Notes: generated from the sequence alone by a model not told the origin. A stretch of DNA of 64,000 nucleotides from Paenibacillus polymyxa (GCF_018614975.1 NZ_JAGGNR010000016.1:124001-188000), one strand, 5' to 3'; positions 36,122 through 46,417 are shown, numbered from the stretch's first letter. Numbers and translations are program-made.

Positions 36122-37669
36122 ATGAATATCCCTTTTGTTAACGAACCATTCACACCCTTTGCAGTCCAGGCGAACCAGGAAGCATTTGAAGACGCACTTC
36201 GTCAGGTAGAAGCTGAACTTGGGCAGGAATACCCGATTATTATTGGTGGGCAAAAAATAACAAGCAGCCGCACGTTAACTTCCGTGAACCCCGCAGCCAA
36301 GAATCAAGTTGTTGGAACGATCCATCAGGCAGATCGGGAATTGGCCGAAAAGGCCATTCAGACAGCGGCGGAGACATTCCACACATGGAAACATACCGAC
36401 CCGAATGAACGGGCTCGTTATCTATACAAAGCAGCTGCCATTATGCGCCGTCGCAAGCATGAGTTCTCTGCATGGATGGTCTATGAAGCCGGCAAGACTT
36501 GGCCAGAAGCCGATGCGGATACCGCGGAAGCCATTGATTTTATGGAATTCTATGCACGGGATATGCAGCGACTGAGTGAACCGCAGCCCCTTGTGCGGAT
36601 TGCAGGGGAAGATAACGAACTGAGTTATATACCGCTGGGCGTGGGTATTGTTATTCCACCTTGGAACTTCCCGCTGGCAATTATGGCAGGTATGACCTCT
36701 GCTGCACTGGTATCCGGCAACACGGTGGTATTAAAGCCCGCCAGCACAACTCCGGTGATAGCCGCGAAGTTTATGGAGGTGCTCGCAGAAGTTGGCCTGC
36801 CGGATGGCGTGGTGAACTTTTTACCAGGACCAGGCAGTGAGGTGGGCGATTATCTTGTGGATCATGCGCTCACCCGATTTATCAGCTTCACCGGTTCCAG
36901 GGATGTAGGGCTGCGAATTAATGAACGTGCAGCACGTACAGCTCCAGGTCAGAAGTGGATCAAGCGGGTTATTGCAGAGATGGGCGGCAAGGATTCTATC
37001 GTAGTAGACAGTGACAGTGACCTGGAACTCGCGGCAGAGTCCATTACCGCTTCGGCATTTGGTTTCTCAGGACAGAAATGTTCGGCGTGTTCCCGTGCCA
37101 TTATTCATAAGGATGTATATGATGAAGTATTGCAAAAAGTGATTGAACGGACACAGAAACTGACGATGGACAGTCCACTTGAAGTTGGCAGTCAGGTTGG
37201 GCCGGTTATCGATGACAAGGCATATGCAAAGATCACGGAATATATTGAAATCGGCAAGCGTGAGGGGCGTCTTGTGCACGGTGGCGGTACAGGGAACGTT
37301 GAAGGTTATTTCATTGAACCAACCATAATTGCAGATGTGGACCCAAAAGCACGGATTGCTCAGGATGAAATTTTTGGACCCGTGCTTGCATTCATCAAAG
37401 CTGAATCTTTCCAGGACGCATTGGATATCGCCAATAATACAGACTATGGCCTGACCGGCGCGGTGATCTCACGTAATCGTGATCATCTGGAGCAGGCAAG
37501 ACGCGAGTACTTTGCGGGTAATCTGTATTTCAACCGGAAATGCACCGGAGCACTGGTGGGCACGCATCCATTTGGCGGATTTAACATGTCAGGCACGGAT
37601 TCCAAGGCAGGTGGAAGAGACTATCTGCTGCTGTTTACACAGGCAAAGCTGGTATCGGAGAAATACTAA
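36122..37669 (+). CDS. pruA: L-glutamate gamma-semialdehyde (P5C) dehydrogenase
   Basis: A 515-residue NAD-dependent aldehyde dehydrogenase of the RocA/PruA type, oxidising glutamate semialdehyde to glutamate. Motifs are [15 protein letters not shown], the NAD-binding [11 protein letters not shown], the Glu motif [14 protein letters not shown] and the nucleophile Cys in [31 protein letters not shown] near the end is typical of the family. AAGGAGG precedes the ATG at 36122. With the divergent proline dehydrogenase gene it completes proline breakdown to glutamate. Both genes have sigma-54 promoters. Confidence 0.96.
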   Translation: MNIPFVNEPFTPFAVQANQEAFEDALRQVEAELGQEYPIIIGGQKITSSRTLTSVNPAAKNQVVGTIHQADRELAEKAIQTAAETFHTWKHTDPNERARYLYKAAAIMRRRKHEFSAWMVYEAGKTWPEADADTAEAIDFMEFYARDMQRLSEPQPLVRIAGEDNELSYIPLGVGIVIPPWNFPLAIMAGMTSAALVSGNTVVLKPASTTPVIAAKFMEVLAEVGLPDGVVNFLPGPGSEVGDYLVDHALTRFISFTGSRDVGLRINERAARTAPGQKWIKRVIAEMGGKDSIVVDSDSDLELAAESITASAFGFSGQKCSACSRAIIHKDVYDEVLQKVIERTQKLTMDSPLEVGSQVGPVIDDKAYAKITEYIEIGKREGRLVHGGGTGNVEGYFIEPTIIADVDPKARIAQDEIFGPVLAFIKAESFQDALDIANNTDYGLTGAVISRNRDHLEQARREYFAGNLYFNRKCTGALVGTHPFGGFNMSGTDSKAGGRDYLLLFTQAKLVSEKY

Positions 37670-37700
37670 ACAGCTGATCCATGATCCGACTAAAATCTGC

Positions 37701-37729
37701 TTACAATCGTTTAAATAGTATGCTATTAT
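37701..37729 (+). promoter_or_regulatory. probable sigma-A promoter of rpoN
   Basis: TTACAA at 37701-37706 and TATTAT at 37724-37729 with a 17-base spacer, 28 bases before the rpoN start codon. It would let sigma-54 be made apart from the upstream gene. Confidence 0.6.
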
Positions 37730-37756
37730 CCCTGCAACGGATAAGGAGGGAAACGG

Positions 37757-39061
37757 ATGTTAGGTGTTCAGTTGGTACAGGAACAACGTATTCGGCTGTC
37801 CATCACGCCGGAGATGAAACAATCCTTTCATTTGCTAACCTTGTCTGGCCAGGATCTGACTCGTTACTTGCTGGATGCGGCGGAGGAGAATCCAGTACTT
37901 GAACTGGAAGAACAAGTTACGCCCCTCGCCCCGATTCCGCGGCGAATGGATCAGCGCAGGTATGATTCCTACGATCCGCTGCTTCAGGCCAAAGGTGCCG
38001 AACCTACACTGGAACAATTGCTGATTGCGCAAATTCGAGTGATGATAATTCCAGACGAATTGGAAAATATAGCAGTATATTTGGCAGGGTGCGTCAATGA
38101 TGATGGTTATCTGACGGTTGAGCTGTCAGAGGTGCAAGCGGCGCTTGAGCTTCCGATGAGCAAGGTTGCAGTGGGACTCGAGCTTCTCCAATCGCTGGAC
38201 CCTGCTGGTGTAGGGGCGCGAAATCTGCAGGAATGCCTGCTGCTCCAGATCAGGCGTGATCTATCGGCTGTTCTGTACGCTGAACGCATGGTGGAAGCGG
38301 GGGTGGAAGCACTGGTTCCTTTTCACCCAGGTAGAACAGGAAGTCGACTAGGTATGACTTCACGTGAAGCCCAGGCTGCCTATGACTATATTACACGTCT
38401 CGACCCCAAGCCTTGCCGATCTATCGGATATACGGAACGACCACATTACATTATTCCGGACGCCACTGTGGGGTTGCGTAACGGTGAGGTCCATTATAGT
38501 CTGCATGCAGCAGGTAACCCTCGTGTATCGATGAATGAAGCGTGCTTCCGCTGGATCAGGGAAGAGGCTCCTGACGCAATCTGGTCTACCCGCGTGGGAG
38601 AGGCGAGGGCTATTATTCGGAGTGTACAATTGCGGCGCAGGACTTTAGTGCGTGTGCTGGTGGCAGTGATGGAAGAGCAAAAGCACTTTTTGGTCAAAGG
38701 CCCATCCGCGCTAAAACCGCTTAATCTGGCTGTTATTGCAGAGAAGATTGGCATGCACGAATCAACGGTAAGTCGTGCGGTGAACGGTAAATACATTGAG
38801 ACCCCACATGGTGTATATGAACTCAGGGCTTTTTTTGCCTCGGGAATCCGTACAACGTCAGGGGATAAAACATCAGCATCAGCGGTGAAACGCAGATTAA
38901 AAGAAATCATTCGCATGGAACAGGCTCAGCGTCCATACTCGGATAGTCATTTGGCTACACTGCTCGCCGAGGAGGGGATTGTCATCTCCCGTAGAACGGT
39001 TGCCAAGTACAGGGAGGAACTTCAGATTCTGCCTTCCCTTGAGCGTAAACGGTGGGCTTAA
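37757..39061 (+). CDS. rpoN: RNA polymerase sigma-54 factor (SigL)
   Basis: A 434-residue sigma-54. The Gln/Leu-rich region I is LVQEQRIRLSITPEMKQSF. The core-binding domain follows, then an HTH (AVIAEKIGMHESTVSRAVNG) and the C-terminal RpoN box, which reads SRRTVAKYRE (usually ARRTVAKYRE). GGAGG precedes the ATG. It is placed directly after one of its likely target genes, pruA, and one gene away from another, aspA, giving a compact sigma-54 island. Confidence 0.96.
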   Translation: MLGVQLVQEQRIRLSITPEMKQSFHLLTLSGQDLTRYLLDAAEENPVLELEEQVTPLAPIPRRMDQRRYDSYDPLLQAKGAEPTLEQLLIAQIRVMIIPDELENIAVYLAGCVNDDGYLTVELSEVQAALELPMSKVAVGLELLQSLDPAGVGARNLQECLLLQIRRDLSAVLYAERMVEAGVEALVPFHPGRTGSRLGMTSREAQAAYDYITRLDPKPCRSIGYTERPHYIIPDATVGLRNGEVHYSLHAAGNPRVSMNEACFRWIREEAPDAIWSTRVGEARAIIRSVQLRRRTLVRVLVAVMEEQKHFLVKGPSALKPLNLAVIAEKIGMHESTVSRAVNGKYIETPHGVYELRAFFASGIRTTSGDKTSASAVKRRLKEIIRMEQAQRPYSDSHLATLLAEEGIVISRRTVAKYREELQILPSLERKRWA

Positions 39062-39093
39062 CGGAGTAGCAGGCGTTTATCATCTCCTAATGC

Positions 39094-39135
39094 AAGAACC
39101 CCCGCAAACCGGATGAACGGTCTGCGGGGGTTCTT
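39094..39135. terminator. bidirectional terminator
   Basis: Arms AAGAACCCCCGCA (39094-39106) and TGCGGGGGTTCTT (39123-39135) lie between convergent rpoN and aspA. Confidence 0.9.
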
Positions 39136-39191
39136 TGGGATGTTATTTGTATTGCGTTTTCTGCATTCCCTGCATCGGATTTCCAGATTCT

Positions 39192-40625
39192 CTACAAGCG
39201 TTCCATATTACGCAGGAAGTGTTCTCCAGCAATACCTGGTGTAGTCATCTGTTCCGGATGAAGAATCTCTTCCAGTTCTTCCGGTGTCAGCAGTCCACGT
39301 TCCAAAATAATCTCTTGCAAGGAAAGTCCAGTCTTGAGTGCTTCCTTCACGATGGAAGCTGCCACATTATAACCTAAGTGCGGGTTCAACGCCGTAACCA
39401 CACTGAAACTTTGCTTCATGATTAATTCGCAGCGTTCACGGTTAGCTTCCATCTCTTCAACTGCATAACGCGTGAAAACATCGATGCCGTTATTCATAAT
39501 TTTCAGTGATTGCAGCAAGTTGAACGCAATAACTGGGCCCATGACATTCAGCTCGAATTGACCGGCTTCACACGCCATACAGATCGTATGATCATTCCCC
39601 ATCACCTGGAAGGATACCTGGTTAATGACTTCCGCCATAACAGGGTTGACTTTGCCCGGCATAATGGACGAACCTGGCTGACGCGGTGGCAGGCGCAGTT
39701 CATTGAATCCTGCACGCGGACCTGAAGCCATCATGCGAATATCATTACAGATTTTGGAAAGGCTAACCGCACATACCTTCAGCGCCGCTGAAAGTTCCAG
39801 ATAGGCATCCGTGTTCTGCGTTGCATCCACGAGATCCTCAGCTGTTTGTAGTGGAAGTCCGGTAACATCAGACAGGTGCTCTGTAACCTTGACGATATAT
39901 TCGGGTTTGGCATTGAGCCCTGTACCCACCGCAGTTGCACCCATGTTAATGGTAAGCAAGCGGCGATTGGCGAATTCAAGACGCTCAATATCCCGTCCAA
40001 TTACACGGGCATAAGCTCCGAATTCTTGTCCAAGGCGAATAGGCACGGCATCCTGAAGATGGGTACGGCCAACCTTGACCACATCGTTGAATTCCACTTC
40101 TTTTTTACGGAACGCATCCTGTAGTCTTTTCATGGTAGCGAGTAACGTCTCCGACAGTCGGTACGCCGCAATGCGCAGTGCTGTAGGTACCACATCATTG
40201 GTGGACTGGGACATGTTCACATGATTATTGGGATTGCAATGGAAGTAGTCTCCCTTACTTTTGGTTAACAGTTCCAGTCCGCGGTTGGCCAAAATTTCGT
40301 TCATATTCATATTCATGGAGGTGCCTGCACCGCCCTGAATGGAGTCTACAATAAAATGATCCAGATGATGACCTTTCATCATTTCTTCAGCCGCCATGAC
40401 GATCACATCGCCAATCTTGCTCGGCAGCATCTTCAACTCCATGTTGGTAATCGCTGCTGCCTTCTTCACCGCAGCCAGAGCCGTGATCAGCTCCCGGTGT
40501 ACCGGAACGCCGGTAATCGGGAAGTTTTCCACGGCCCGTACCGTCTGAATTCCGTAATAAGCATAAGCCGGGATTTCTTTTTCACCGATAAAATCTTTCT
40601 CCGTCCGTGTGGACATAGTAGACAT
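39192..40625 (-). CDS. aspA: aspartate ammonia-lyase
   Basis: A 477-residue fumarase/aspartase superfamily enzyme converting L-aspartate to fumarate and ammonium. The signature GSSIMPGKVNPVMAE is complete. The N terminus KDFIGEKEIPAYAYYGIQT and the segment GGAGTSMNMNMNE are aspartase-like rather than fumarase-like (Asn-rich helix, longer length). GGAGG lies before the ATG at 40625; codons upstream in the same frame overlap the promoter and are rejected. A sigma-54 promoter at 40702-40717 ties the gene to SigL. Confidence 0.95.
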   Translation of the reverse strand: MSTMSTRTEKDFIGEKEIPAYAYYGIQTVRAVENFPITGVPVHRELITALAAVKKAAAITNMELKMLPSKIGDVIVMAAEEMMKGHHLDHFIVDSIQGGAGTSMNMNMNEILANRGLELLTKSKGDYFHCNPNNHVNMSQSTNDVVPTALRIAAYRLSETLLATMKRLQDAFRKKEVEFNDVVKVGRTHLQDAVPIRLGQEFGAYARVIGRDIERLEFANRRLLTINMGATAVGTGLNAKPEYIVKVTEHLSDVTGLPLQTAEDLVDATQNTDAYLELSAALKVCAVSLSKICNDIRMMASGPRAGFNELRLPPRQPGSSIMPGKVNPVMAEVINQVSFQVMGNDHTICMACEAGQFELNVMGPVIAFNLLQSLKIMNNGIDVFTRYAVEEMEANRERCELIMKQSFSVVTALNPHLGYNVAASIVKEALKTGLSLQEIILERGLLTPEELEEILHPEQMTTPGIAGEHFLRNMERL

Positions 40626-40959
40626 CTCGTTCGCCTCCAGTGGCATCAATAAAAATAGTTCCGCTCCAGCGTTGCTGAAGCGCACTCAGTATATCATTTA
40701 AGCAAAATGGATGCCAATCTAAATCATTTGGCCTCTTGTGCCGATAATAAATAAAATTAGGGATAATAAATGGAATATTATTCAATTTTTAAGAAAGGGA
40801 GGGGTGACCAAGCTTGTCTTATACATTATGCGCTTTATGGTAGAGAAGTCATGCATAAATGACAAGTATGGGGGAAATAGAACGTTCTCAGTGATGTATA
40901 TCACATGAAATTTGGTACTTGATTGGTAAAATAGGAAAAAAGGACTACGGGGTGTGCAC
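40626..40959. other. divergent control region aspA / chemoreceptor
   Basis: Apart from the aspA sigma-54 promoter, this region is AT-rich with no gene. A TTGGTAC...TGGTA string at about 40914-40932 only loosely resembles a -24/-12 site for the rightward chemoreceptor gene and lacks the -12 GC. Confidence 0.4.
40702..40717 (-). promoter_or_regulatory. sigma-54 promoter of aspA
   Basis: On the minus strand TTGGCAT-CCATT-TTGCTT: -24 GG at 40715-40714, -12 GC at 40703-40702, ten bases between. It lies about 77 bases before the start codon, leaving a short leader. Confidence 0.87.
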
Positions 40960-42237
40960 ATGAAATGGACTTTAGGAGCAAAGACTGTCGCAGGCTTGGT
41001 ACTGATTTCGATTATTACCTACGGAACTAGCGGCTTTTTTATATTTTTTGTCAAAGACTGGATTACGTTAGATATTCCGAATTGGGTATACATATCGATT
41101 ATCCTGATCATGGGAGTATGCTGGAACGGGATTCTGGGATGGTTTGCCTCACGCTGGCTGACTCGTCCAATCGTTCACCTGTCCCGGGCTGCACAGCAGG
41201 TTTCAGCGGGGGATCTGACAACCGAAATTCCGCAGCGACGCACGCAGGATGAACTTACCGTATTATATGATGCTTTTCGCGCAATGGTTTCTAACCTTCG
41301 AAGTATTGTAAATGATATTGCAGACAGTACAAGAACGACCTCTCAGAACGCACAGTCTCTGAGTGAAGCAATTACCCAGGCCGCCGAACAGATCGAGATG
41401 ATGTCGAATGCAGTGGATCATATTGCGGTAGGCGTAGAAGAGCAGAAGGTCACTTCCCATCAATCTCTGATCACTGCGGATGAGATGCTGAACGATTTCC
41501 AGCGTATGCATAGCCAGTCCATGGACATGACAGAGATGTCCGGTCAGATGGAACGATCGGTGGATCATACAAAACAGACTTTCTCATCATTAATGAAAGG
41601 AATGGACGAGCTGGCTGAGTCGCACAATCGTTCTCGCGACATTATGCTGTTGCTGGAGAAGGAAGCCTCCGATATCGAGGTAATTACCCAGTCCGTCAAA
41701 AACATTGCTGAGGAAACAGGGTTACTTGCCCTGAATGCTTCCATTGAGGCTGCACGAGCTGGCGAAGAAGGTTCTGGTTTTGCAGTGGTGGCGCAGCAGA
41801 TCCGCAAGCTGGCTGATGAGAGTAAGGAATCGGTACACCGTATTAATGAGCTGATTAGTCGTGTGCAGCAGCGAATCAGGGAGACAGCCCAACTGTCTCA
41901 TGAGCAGCATGGTCTCGTGGTTGATGAATCGGAGCGGACCATCTCTGTGGATCAGACGTTGCATGAATTGACAGGCACGGTGGAAGTATTTATGAAGGGT
42001 GCGCATGATATCGGTTCCAAGATTGCAGAACAGACTGGTCGAGTGGAGCAAACGCACGGTCATGTGAAGAAGATCCAGGCGAAAGCCGGATCGTTCTCGG
42101 ATGAGGCGAGACGAATTATGGATGCCGCACACGAAGAGACAGCCATCATGGAGGAGATTTCATCCTCGGCTGAAGAACTGAGACAATTAACCGATCGGTT
42201 ATTGGACAAAACCAAAGCATTCCGAATGCAGCCTTAA
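40960..42237 (+). CDS. methyl-accepting chemotaxis protein without outer ligand domain
   Basis: A 425-residue receptor. Two closely spaced membrane helices (about residues 9-30 and 40-62) leave almost no outer loop. A HAMP domain follows ([24 protein letters not shown]). A long coiled-coil signalling domain has the hairpin tip [37 protein letters not shown] (in parts), which binds CheA/CheW. Without a sensor loop it may sense membrane or energy state, or a partner protein. ATG 40960 is preferred over GTG 40954 because of spacing to ACGGGGTG. It is divergent from aspA. Confidence 0.92.
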   Translation: MKWTLGAKTVAGLVLISIITYGTSGFFIFFVKDWITLDIPNWVYISIILIMGVCWNGILGWFASRWLTRPIVHLSRAAQQVSAGDLTTEIPQRRTQDELTVLYDAFRAMVSNLRSIVNDIADSTRTTSQNAQSLSEAITQAAEQIEMMSNAVDHIAVGVEEQKVTSHQSLITADEMLNDFQRMHSQSMDMTEMSGQMERSVDHTKQTFSSLMKGMDELAESHNRSRDIMLLLEKEASDIEVITQSVKNIAEETGLLALNASIEAARAGEEGSGFAVVAQQIRKLADESKESVHRINELISRVQQRIRETAQLSHEQHGLVVDESERTISVDQTLHELTGTVEVFMKGAHDIGSKIAEQTGRVEQTHGHVKKIQAKAGSFSDEARRIMDAAHEETAIMEEISSSAEELRQLTDRLLDKTKAFRMQP

Positions 42238-42258
42238 GCTGTGTTCGGGATTTTTTTT
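42222..42258 (+). terminator. intrinsic terminator overlapping the receptor stop codon
   Basis: Arms CCGAATGCAGC (42222-42232) and GCTGTGTTCGG (42238-42248) are followed by eight T residues. Confidence 0.85.
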
Positions 42259-42435
42259 GCTTTTGGAGAACAGTTTTGGCAAGAGAATTTGCTTATTCTG
42301 GTTAAAGCCGAACGTTCTTTCGTGAAAAAGGGAATTTGTAAAGATTATTTTATGAAAGATTAACAAATTCGCAACTTGCAGGCGATAAATGAAGATATAA
42401 TAGGATTATCACAACAGATAAAGGAGCCCAGTATA

Positions 42436-43281
42436 TTGAAAACTTGGACAGGTATCCTGCTGATGATTATTTTGGCGGTAGCTACGATTAGTACAACTTC
42501 GGCTGCCAGAACCATGAATGAATCGCAAAAACAGCTTAATATAGATGATCAATCCAGCCAGACCGCAGTGGTCGAGGCTTCCAATATAGATAAACTGCAT
42601 GACACAGCGAAGGCAACACAGGAATCCATCCCCGTGAAAGAGGAATACGTTTCGGTAGCTCCAGAGAATGAGAACGTCAGATTATACCCTATGAAAGTTG
42701 AGGGTTCAGGATATATATATAACGGAATGATTTTGGAAGTGAACGGCAAAGCGCGAGAATTTAGGGATTGGCAGGGAGAAGGCGGGTCTTACAAACCTGA
42801 AGTGCACGAGCTGGATCTGAATGGAGACGGCGAGAAAGAGATCGTTGTTTTATACACGGAGGGTCATGGAACAGGCATTTATTTGGGACAAGTACGTATT
42901 ATTAATCCGGTAACGCTGGAAGAGATGAAGATGCAATCTCTGGATGATATTACGAAACAGCATGTGAAGTCGAAAGTTACGGTTAGATCAGACCGCGTAG
43001 ATATTGATGTCGCCGTTGATGGCGTTCAAGCAGAACCTTTACGGATCGAGGTAGATACGAGTGGCGGCGTATATAACGAAGAGTTGGGATTCGGTGGAGT
43101 AACCTATTACAGTGTAGAAGATGGCCAACTTGTCGTAACAGCAGCAGGATCTTACGGTGCGGCTTTATATGCGGGTGATCTGACATTCGCTTATGAGTAT
43201 CAAGATGGCGAGTGGAAGGCCGTAGATTTGAAGTACAGCATGGAAGTGTATGAAGAAGAATATTATGAAACTTTCGATTGA
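42436..43281 (+). CDS. exported protein with Ca-binding-like repeat
   Basis: A 281-residue protein with an N-terminal membrane/signal segment (TGILLMIILAVATISTTSA). A beta-rich outer part follows with a DxDxDG loop HELDLNGDGEKEIVVLY, as in FG-GAP/VCBS-type repeats. No family name could be given. The start is TTG at 42436 with AAGGAG at 42421-42426; a frame continuing upstream has no ribosome site. A terminator follows. Confidence 0.72.
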   Translation: MKTWTGILLMIILAVATISTTSAARTMNESQKQLNIDDQSSQTAVVEASNIDKLHDTAKATQESIPVKEEYVSVAPENENVRLYPMKVEGSGYIYNGMILEVNGKAREFRDWQGEGGSYKPEVHELDLNGDGEKEIVVLYTEGHGTGIYLGQVRIINPVTLEEMKMQSLDDITKQHVKSKVTVRSDRVDIDVAVDGVQAEPLRIEVDTSGGVYNEELGFGGVTYYSVEDGQLVVTAAGSYGAALYAGDLTFAYEYQDGEWKAVDLKYSMEVYEEEYYETFD

Positions 43282-43320
43282 TATCATCCTGTTGATATCG
43301 TAGTGCAGCGGGAAGCAGGG

Positions 43321-43357
43321 CGAGGCTGAAAAAAAATGACACATACAGCCTCGTTTT
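43321..43357 (+). terminator. intrinsic terminator
   Basis: Arms CGAGGCTG (43321-43328) and CAGCCTCG (43346-43353) are followed by TTTT. Confidence 0.8.
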
Positions 43358-43472
43358 GTGCTGCCCGGAAATAGGCACTGTGTACTAAAAACGTAGTAAA
43401 CAATTGACATTATCACTTTAGTCGTTTAAATGTATAAAGGACAAATCATTTTAACATTCTGGAGGGATTTTG

Positions 43473-44180
43473 ATGAAGAAAAAGGTTGTACTGGGTTTGA
43501 TGGTAGGCACATTAACGCTTGGGATCGGAACAGGTGCACTTGCAGCAACAGGGTTGGAACAGATTAAAGCGTATTTGAATAGCAAAATTACGTTGAAACT
43601 GAATGGCGAGACCGTGACAGCGAAGGATGCTAACGGCAAGACCGTATTGCCGATCACGTATAACGGAACAACGTATTTGCCAGTTCGTGCGGTTGGAACA
43701 CTGCTTGGAACTGAAATCAATTATGACGGTGCAACTTCTTCCGTCCTGATCGGTGGAACGAATGGATCTGCGCCCGTAACCAACGGAAAAGTAACGCTGA
43801 GTGCACTTGGAACATCCGTACTGGGTTCTACCGCTTGGCACACCAAAGATCCTAAGGATACCACATATAAAGGCAAGGATTACAAGGATGTTTATCTGCA
43901 TAATGATCCTACGAAACAGGGGGATGATATCCAGATTAATACTGGTAAAAAGTATTCTTCTCTGCACTTGGAACTTGCCGCGCTGAAAGGAAATCAGGAG
44001 ATTCATATCTATGATCAGGATCTCGCGACACTCAAAAAGTTCAATATCACTCCAGAAAGCGGTATGATGAGTCTAGATGTGGATGTTAAAGGTACAGACG
44101 CTGTCTATGTCGAGATTGTATCTGAAGATCCAGGTTCATCGCTGTTTGTGCCTCTTACCACATCTTACTTGGTTAAATAA
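43473..44180 (+). CDS. secreted stalk-domain protein
   Basis: A 235-residue exported protein. The signal peptide is VVLGLMVGTLTLGIGTGALA. A copper-amine-oxidase-like stalk domain (about residues 35-95: ITLKLNGETVTAKD, TTYLPVRAVGTLLG) is followed by a beta-sandwich tail resembling a carbohydrate-binding (NPCBM-like) fold (DVYLHNDPTKQGDDIQINT, AVYVEIVSED). The ATG at 43473 follows GGAGGG. It likely sits in the envelope; its function is unknown. Confidence 0.82.
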   Translation: MKKKVVLGLMVGTLTLGIGTGALAATGLEQIKAYLNSKITLKLNGETVTAKDANGKTVLPITYNGTTYLPVRAVGTLLGTEINYDGATSSVLIGGTNGSAPVTNGKVTLSALGTSVLGSTAWHTKDPKDTTYKGKDYKDVYLHNDPTKQGDDIQINTGKKYSSLHLELAALKGNQEIHIYDQDLATLKKFNITPESGMMSLDVDVKGTDAVYVEIVSEDPGSSLFVPLTTSYLVK

Positions 44181-44192
44181 AATAGACGTAAT

Positions 44193-44261
44193 AAAAAAAC
44201 GATTATCAACAATGATGTAGCTGGATCATGTCCATAACATACATTGTGATAATCGTTTTTA
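44193..44261. terminator. bidirectional terminator with long loop
   Basis: Nineteen-base near-perfect arms (44195-44213 and 44242-44260) carry A- and T-runs at the outside. They lie between convergent genes. Confidence 0.8.
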
Positions 44262-44264
44262 TGT

Positions 44265-45239
44265 TTAACGAATGACGGTATCCAGCGGTTTGAGATTAGC
44301 TTCAATCTCGGCGCGGCGACCTTCAAGGAATGGAGGCAAGGCAAGTGATTCTCCCAGATGCTCCAATTCTTCGTCTGTATCAAATCCCGGACCATCGGTT
44401 GCAAGTTCGAACAGAATACCGTTTGCTTCACGGAAGTACAGGGAGCGGAAGTAGAAGCGATCTACAAAACCGGAGTTAGGGAATTGGAAGTTACGAACGC
44501 GTTCCACCCATTGTTTCAGTTCTTCTTCGTTATCCACACGGAACGCAACATGGTGTACGCTGCCACGTCCAGGACGCTCTTGGGCAAGGTCATTCCGTTC
44601 CTCAACATGTACCTCTGAGCCGCTGCCACCTTCACCGGATTCAAAAACGAGTACATCAGGTTGACCTGGAGTAAAGGCAGGGTAACTTCCTTTGGCTCTG
44701 AAACCAAGCAGTTCGGTAAGAACTGGAGCGGTAAGGGAAGCATCTTTTACCGTAAGATGGATGGGGCCAAGACCTACAATGCCATACTCAGCAGGCACAG
44801 GGCTCTGATCCCATGGTTTACCACCAGCTACACCTGTGTTGTTTTCATCCGAGACCAGAATCAGACGTTGTCCTTCAAAGTCTGTGAACGAGAGCGTGGC
44901 ACGACCACCCCGTTCAACAATCTCTCCATGCGGGACTTCGAATTCGTCAAAGCGCTGCTGCCAGTAGGTAAGTGCCGCATCACTTGGAACGCGCAGTGAC
45001 GTTCCGGATATGCTGTTCACCCCTTCACGAGTCTGTCCGGCCATCGGAATCTCAAAGAAGGTAAGTTCGGTACCCGGATTGCCTTTCTCATCGCCATAGA
45101 AGAGATGGTAGACGGACACGTCATCCTGGTTGACCGTTTTTTTAATCAGGCGCAGACCCATGATGTTGGTGTAGAAACGATAGTTCTGATCGGCATGTGC
45201 GGTTAGAGCGGATACGTGGTGAAGTCCTTTGATTTGCAT
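44265..45239 (-). CDS. ring-cleaving (VOC) dioxygenase, MhqO/MhqA-like
   Basis: A 324-residue protein with two vicinal-oxygen-chelate modules. The first starts IKGLHHVSALTAHADQNYRFYTNIMGL and the second GPIHLTVKDASLTAPVLTELLGF. Metal ligands are the His in GLHHVSA, the His in GSVHHVAFRVD and the Glu in NGILFELATDGPGF. Related B. subtilis proteins open quinone-type rings and are induced by quinone stress. AGGAGGAAATATT precedes the ATG at 45239. A symmetric site upstream may bind its repressor. Confidence 0.88.
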   Translation of the reverse strand: MQIKGLHHVSALTAHADQNYRFYTNIMGLRLIKKTVNQDDVSVYHLFYGDEKGNPGTELTFFEIPMAGQTREGVNSISGTSLRVPSDAALTYWQQRFDEFEVPHGEIVERGGRATLSFTDFEGQRLILVSDENNTGVAGGKPWDQSPVPAEYGIVGLGPIHLTVKDASLTAPVLTELLGFRAKGSYPAFTPGQPDVLVFESGEGGSGSEVHVEERNDLAQERPGRGSVHHVAFRVDNEEELKQWVERVRNFQFPNSGFVDRFYFRSLYFREANGILFELATDGPGFDTDEELEHLGESLALPPFLEGRRAEIEANLKPLDTVIR

Positions 45240-45271
45240 AATATTTCCTCCTAGATGAAATGGGATAGTGT

Positions 45272-45291
45272 AAATGTTTAGTTGAACATTT
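45272..45291. promoter_or_regulatory. inverted repeat, probable operator of VOC dioxygenase gene
   Basis: Perfect arms AAATGTT (45272-45278) and AACATTT (45285-45291) with a six-base spacer, 33-52 bases before the start codon. Its shape suits a MarR- or HxlR-type repressor. Confidence 0.55.
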
Positions 45292-45502
45292 GTTGAGTGC
45301 TGTATTTTTATCATTTCGGTTAAGAAAGTTACTAACTTTTTGTTTGTTTTGGTTCTGGATTTATCTTAACATAAAGATATTTAAATTACAATGCTTATGT
45401 AGATTCCAACTGGACAGCTCTTTCATTCAATGGCAAAATGAAAAAGTTAACATGAAAGAGAGATAATGTTGGTGAGATCCTTGCAAAGGAGAGAAGAGAT
45501 GC

Positions 45503-46264
45503 ATGGCGTACCCACCATGGCTGGACCCTTATGATGCAGAGCCGTTTATCCTGTTCTCCAGTTCACATATCGTTTCCATTAGCGTAATTACAGCATGGAT
45601 TGTAATGATGTTTTTGCTTCGACACCATCTTCGATCATGGTCAGAGAGGGCACGCCGTATTCTGCGGATTGTACTGGCCTGTATCATGTTCACCTGTGAA
45701 ATCGTGCTGCAACTCTGGTATGTGTACGGAGACATATGGAGCCTGCAGACGTCACTGCCACTCGAATTATGCAGTCTGTCTCTGCTGTTATCGGCGTTGT
45801 TACTACTGACACGCAGTCGACTGTTACATGCTGCACTGCTGTTTGCAGGCATTGCTGGAGCCCTTATGGCGATCCTTACTCCTAATCTGGGTTATGGTTA
45901 TGCACATTTTCGCTTCATTCAATTTTTCGTCGCTCATGCCTGCATCATTCTGGCTTTACTCTACATGACCTGGGTGGAACAGCTGCGACCTAGCTGGAGA
46001 TCTGTAGCAGGTTCAATGATATTTGTGAATGTGGCAGCATTAATCGTATACGTTGTAGATGTCATGCTGGAAGCGAATTACATGTTTTTGAGATACAAGC
46101 CGAGTACACCTTCGGTGCTGGATATGCTAGGTCCGTACCCCATGTACATCCTTGGGGAAGAGATCCTGGCGCTGGTTTTGTTTTCGCTGATGTATGTTCT
46201 GCTTTTTGCCATTCCAGATTGGTTGAAGCATCGTGTGAAAAAAGGTAAAAGCAATGCAGTTTAG
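45503..46264 (+). CDS. TIGR02206 family (YwaF-like) integral membrane protein
   Basis: A 253-residue protein with about six or seven membrane helices. The segments LQTSLPLELCSLSLLLSALLL, NLGYGYAHFRFIQFFVAHA and PSVLDMLGPYPMYILGEE match the TIGR02206/YwaF family, whose role is unknown. AAAGGAGAG at 45485-45493 fits the ATG at 45503. Confidence 0.88.
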   Translation: MAYPPWLDPYDAEPFILFSSSHIVSISVITAWIVMMFLLRHHLRSWSERARRILRIVLACIMFTCEIVLQLWYVYGDIWSLQTSLPLELCSLSLLLSALLLLTRSRLLHAALLFAGIAGALMAILTPNLGYGYAHFRFIQFFVAHACIILALLYMTWVEQLRPSWRSVAGSMIFVNVAALIVYVVDVMLEANYMFLRYKPSTPSVLDMLGPYPMYILGEEILALVLFSLMYVLLFAIPDWLKHRVKKGKSNAV

Positions 46265-46369
46265 CGGTAATCCTTGCATGCGTCCGCCCGTATTATAATT
46301 CTCAGCATTTTGCATAATTCGAATCCTACCGCTCACGGGATTTATGCGAAATGCTCTTCACTATATATA

Positions 46370-46417
46370 AAACATCCCGCAGTAATCTGACCGGATCAGA
46401 TTGCTTGCGGGATGTTT
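46370..46417. terminator. bidirectional terminator
   Basis: Outer arms AAACATCCCGC (46370-46380) and GCGGGATGTTT (46407-46417) have inner pairing AATCTGA/TCAGATT. They lie between convergent genes. Confidence 0.85.

Noticed and set aside
40914-40932. Possible sigma-54 promoter of the chemoreceptor
   Set aside because: The string TTGGTAC...TGGTA lacks the invariant -12 GC at the required spacing.
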